This document shows positions 4,955 to 6,076 of a stretch of DNA of 6,076 nt, piece after piece. Position 1 is the first letter of the stretch. The number at the start of each line of letters is the position of its first letter. Below the pieces are notes generated by a model, which searched no databases, was not told the DNA's origin, and was given only the letters and a program-made list of their open reading frames with translations. The DNA is from SAR202 cluster bacterium (GTDB lineage: Bacteria > Chloroflexota > Dehalococcoidia > Lucifugimonadales > JASMAO01). The translations under genes were made by a program, and so were the position numbers. Location: contig JASMAO010000208.1 of the NCBI GenBank assembly GCA_030754315.1, positions 1 through 6,076 of the forward strand, given 5' to 3'.

Positions 4955-6076
4955 TTATGCGTTCGACCGTGACACTGCGTGAACGACGCCTGCGAGTTTG
5001 GATACCTCGTTCTCGGTGTTGAAAAAATCTAGGGACGCTCGGATGGAATTTGGATAGGAAACATTGCGAATGAGGATCCTGCTGTTCTGCCAAATCTCAG
5101 AGACGAATTCTTTCGGATCCATGTTACTTATGGTGAACGTAACTAGCCCTGAACTCTGGGAAGCATCCATAGGAGAGGTTACAGTTACTCCGGGTATTTC
5201 TAAGAGCTTGTTTTTTAATAAAGCTGCTAGCTTTAGGTTGCATGCTTCGATATTTTCGATTCCGATGGCCTCCATGAAGCGTATCGCTTCGAGGAACCCA
5301 GCCCTTATTGGCGTACTGGCGGTGCTACCTTGAAGGGAATCGATATTACAACTGCTACTGTTTGTGTAGTAGGGTATGAGATCAGGAATCATGGATTGCT
5401 TGATGTACAAAGCGCCTGTCCCATCCGGGCCGAGCAACCATTTTTGGCCGGGGATCGAGTAAATATCGCAGCCAAGGTCTTTCACATCGACGGCGATGTG
5501 TCCTGCAGTCTGAGCTCCATCAACCAGCGTCAAGATGCCTTTGGGTTGTACTAGATCCACGATCTTCTTGATAGGCATCCGGAGACCGCAGGAGTACTGT
5601 ATATGACTCATAATAATGGCCTTGGTCCGGTTGGTGATAGCTTCTTCGATCCTTTTTAGAATGCCGTCATCTGATTGATCTGTATCGATGTCCAGACATT
5701 TCACCTTTGCGTTCCATCTGTGTTGGACGCGGTAGCTGGCCATAAGTGCTGCGGCATGCTCGAGGTTGAAGGTTATGATCTCGTCGCCTTGGCTCCAAGA
5801 AAGACCGTTAGTGATTATATTGAGGCCTTCTGTCGTGTTCTGAGTTAGTAAAACCTCTTTGGTGCCAGCGTTGAGTAGTTTGGCAACCGCCTCTTTAGAC
5901 TGGAGTGATATCTCTTTGCCGCTATTACGAACTTCAATTGAAGTGGGCCCGTTGTGACCCTCGTATTGCAGTCGGGTTGTTATGGCCTCCATAACTGGCG
6001 TTGGTGTAGGGCCTGCCCAACCGGTATTGAGGTAGGTCATCGCGCCGGTTGCCGGGATACGGGATCGAACCTCTTC
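4955..6076 (-). CDS. Class V aminotransferase, cysteine desulfurase / isopenicillin N epimerase-like (5' end beyond window)
   Basis: This is a fold-type I PLP enzyme; members are transaminases, cysteine desulfurases or epimerases, and the exact reaction cannot be fixed here. Counting from the Met at 6040, TQNTTEGLN (66-74) forms the cofactor phosphate-binding loop. His95 in NLEHAA is the likely ring-stacking residue, VDGAQ (173-177) supplies the Asp and Gln that hold the pyridine ring, and Lys200 in GQKWLLGPDGTGAL is the Schiff-base lysine. Arg334 precedes SLDFFNTENE, the usual C-terminal 'R.S..fyNt..E' substrate-carboxylate region. No Cys-containing SufS/IscS active-site loop is evident. The frame stays open for 12 codons before that Met to the window edge and reads EEVRSRIPATGA, which fits the family's N-terminal 'vR..fP......YLN' pattern. 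No Shine-Dalgarno precedes ATG 6040, so I treat the gene as partial, with its true start beyond 6076. Confidence 0.9.
   Translation of the reverse strand, partial: EEVRSRIPATGAMTYLNTGWAGPTPTPVMEAITTRLQYEGHNGPTSIEVRNSGKEISLQSKEAVAKLLNAGTKEVLLTQNTTEGLNIITNGLSWSQGDEIITFNLEHAAALMASYRVQHRWNAKVKCLDIDTDQSDDGILKRIEEAITNRTKAIIMSHIQYSCGLRMPIKKIVDLVQPKGILTLVDGAQTAGHIAVDVKDLGCDIYSIPGQKWLLGPDGTGALYIKQSMIPDLIPYYTNSSSCNIDSLQGSTASTPIRAGFLEAIRFMEAIGIENIEACNLKLAALLKNKLLEIPGVTVTSPMDASQSSGLVTFTISNMDPKEFVSEIWQNSRILIRNVSYPNSIRASLDFFNTENEVSKLAGVVHAVSRSNA

Noticed and set aside
4942..5020. Plus-strand GGAAGGAG followed by an ATG at 4957 and a 21-codon frame.
   Set aside because: The ribosome-site-like purines are suggestive, but the frame is antisense to the aminotransferase C-terminus, very Arg-rich and ends quickly; no support for a real peptide.
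5064..5554. Plus-strand open frames opposite the aminotransferase.
   Set aside because: They are antisense to conserved PLP-enzyme motifs, lack family-like sequence and ribosome sites, and are best explained as shadows.

Overview
The window carries two unrelated gene groups that meet tail to tail near position 4000. The left two thirds is a plus-strand run of cytochrome c maturation (System I, Ccm) genes. The right third carries two minus-strand enzymes, a GNAT acetyltransferase and a PLP-dependent class V aminotransferase, separated by a noncoding stretch of about 390 bases. Base composition looks moderate, with no strong GC bias. The short CcmI-like protein, the CcmH motif beginning LCPVCPG instead of the proteobacterial LRCxxC, and the carboxypeptidase-regulatory-like membrane protein at the end of the operon resemble what I recall of Chloroflexota (possibly the SAR202 lineage). 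That assignment is an inference from family resemblance and no taxonomic marker is present.

Layout: positions 1-30 hold the last codons of an upstream gene (possibly the thioredoxin-like CcmG/DsbE, but too short to prove). Then come ccmH (33-590), ccmF (587-2596), a 113-residue CcmI-like protein (2624-2965) and a 345-residue secreted or membrane-anchored protein of unknown function (2966-4003). All lie on the plus strand with gaps of 2, -4, 27 and 0 bases, so they are almost certainly cotranscribed and translationally coupled. CcmH would keep the apocytochrome CXXCH thiols reduced, CcmF would ligate heme to them, and the CcmI-like protein would help present the apocytochrome. The 345-residue protein is a candidate accessory factor of unknown role. 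The ccmA, B, C and E genes are not in the window, and the operon promoter lies upstream of it.

The last plus-strand gene overlaps the stop codon of the GNAT gene (4000-4563, minus) by four bases. The GNAT gene has a convincing sigma-70-type promoter with an extended -10 and a good Shine-Dalgarno site, which moves its start 21 bases inside the longest open frame. Between it and the aminotransferase, the plus strand encodes a short stretch that looks like the end of a ParE/RelE toxin and is probably a decayed remnant. The aminotransferase reads open through the right edge of the window with family-like residues upstream of the first visible Met, so it is incomplete here. I see no tRNA, rRNA, CRISPR, insertion sequence or convincing intrinsic terminator.
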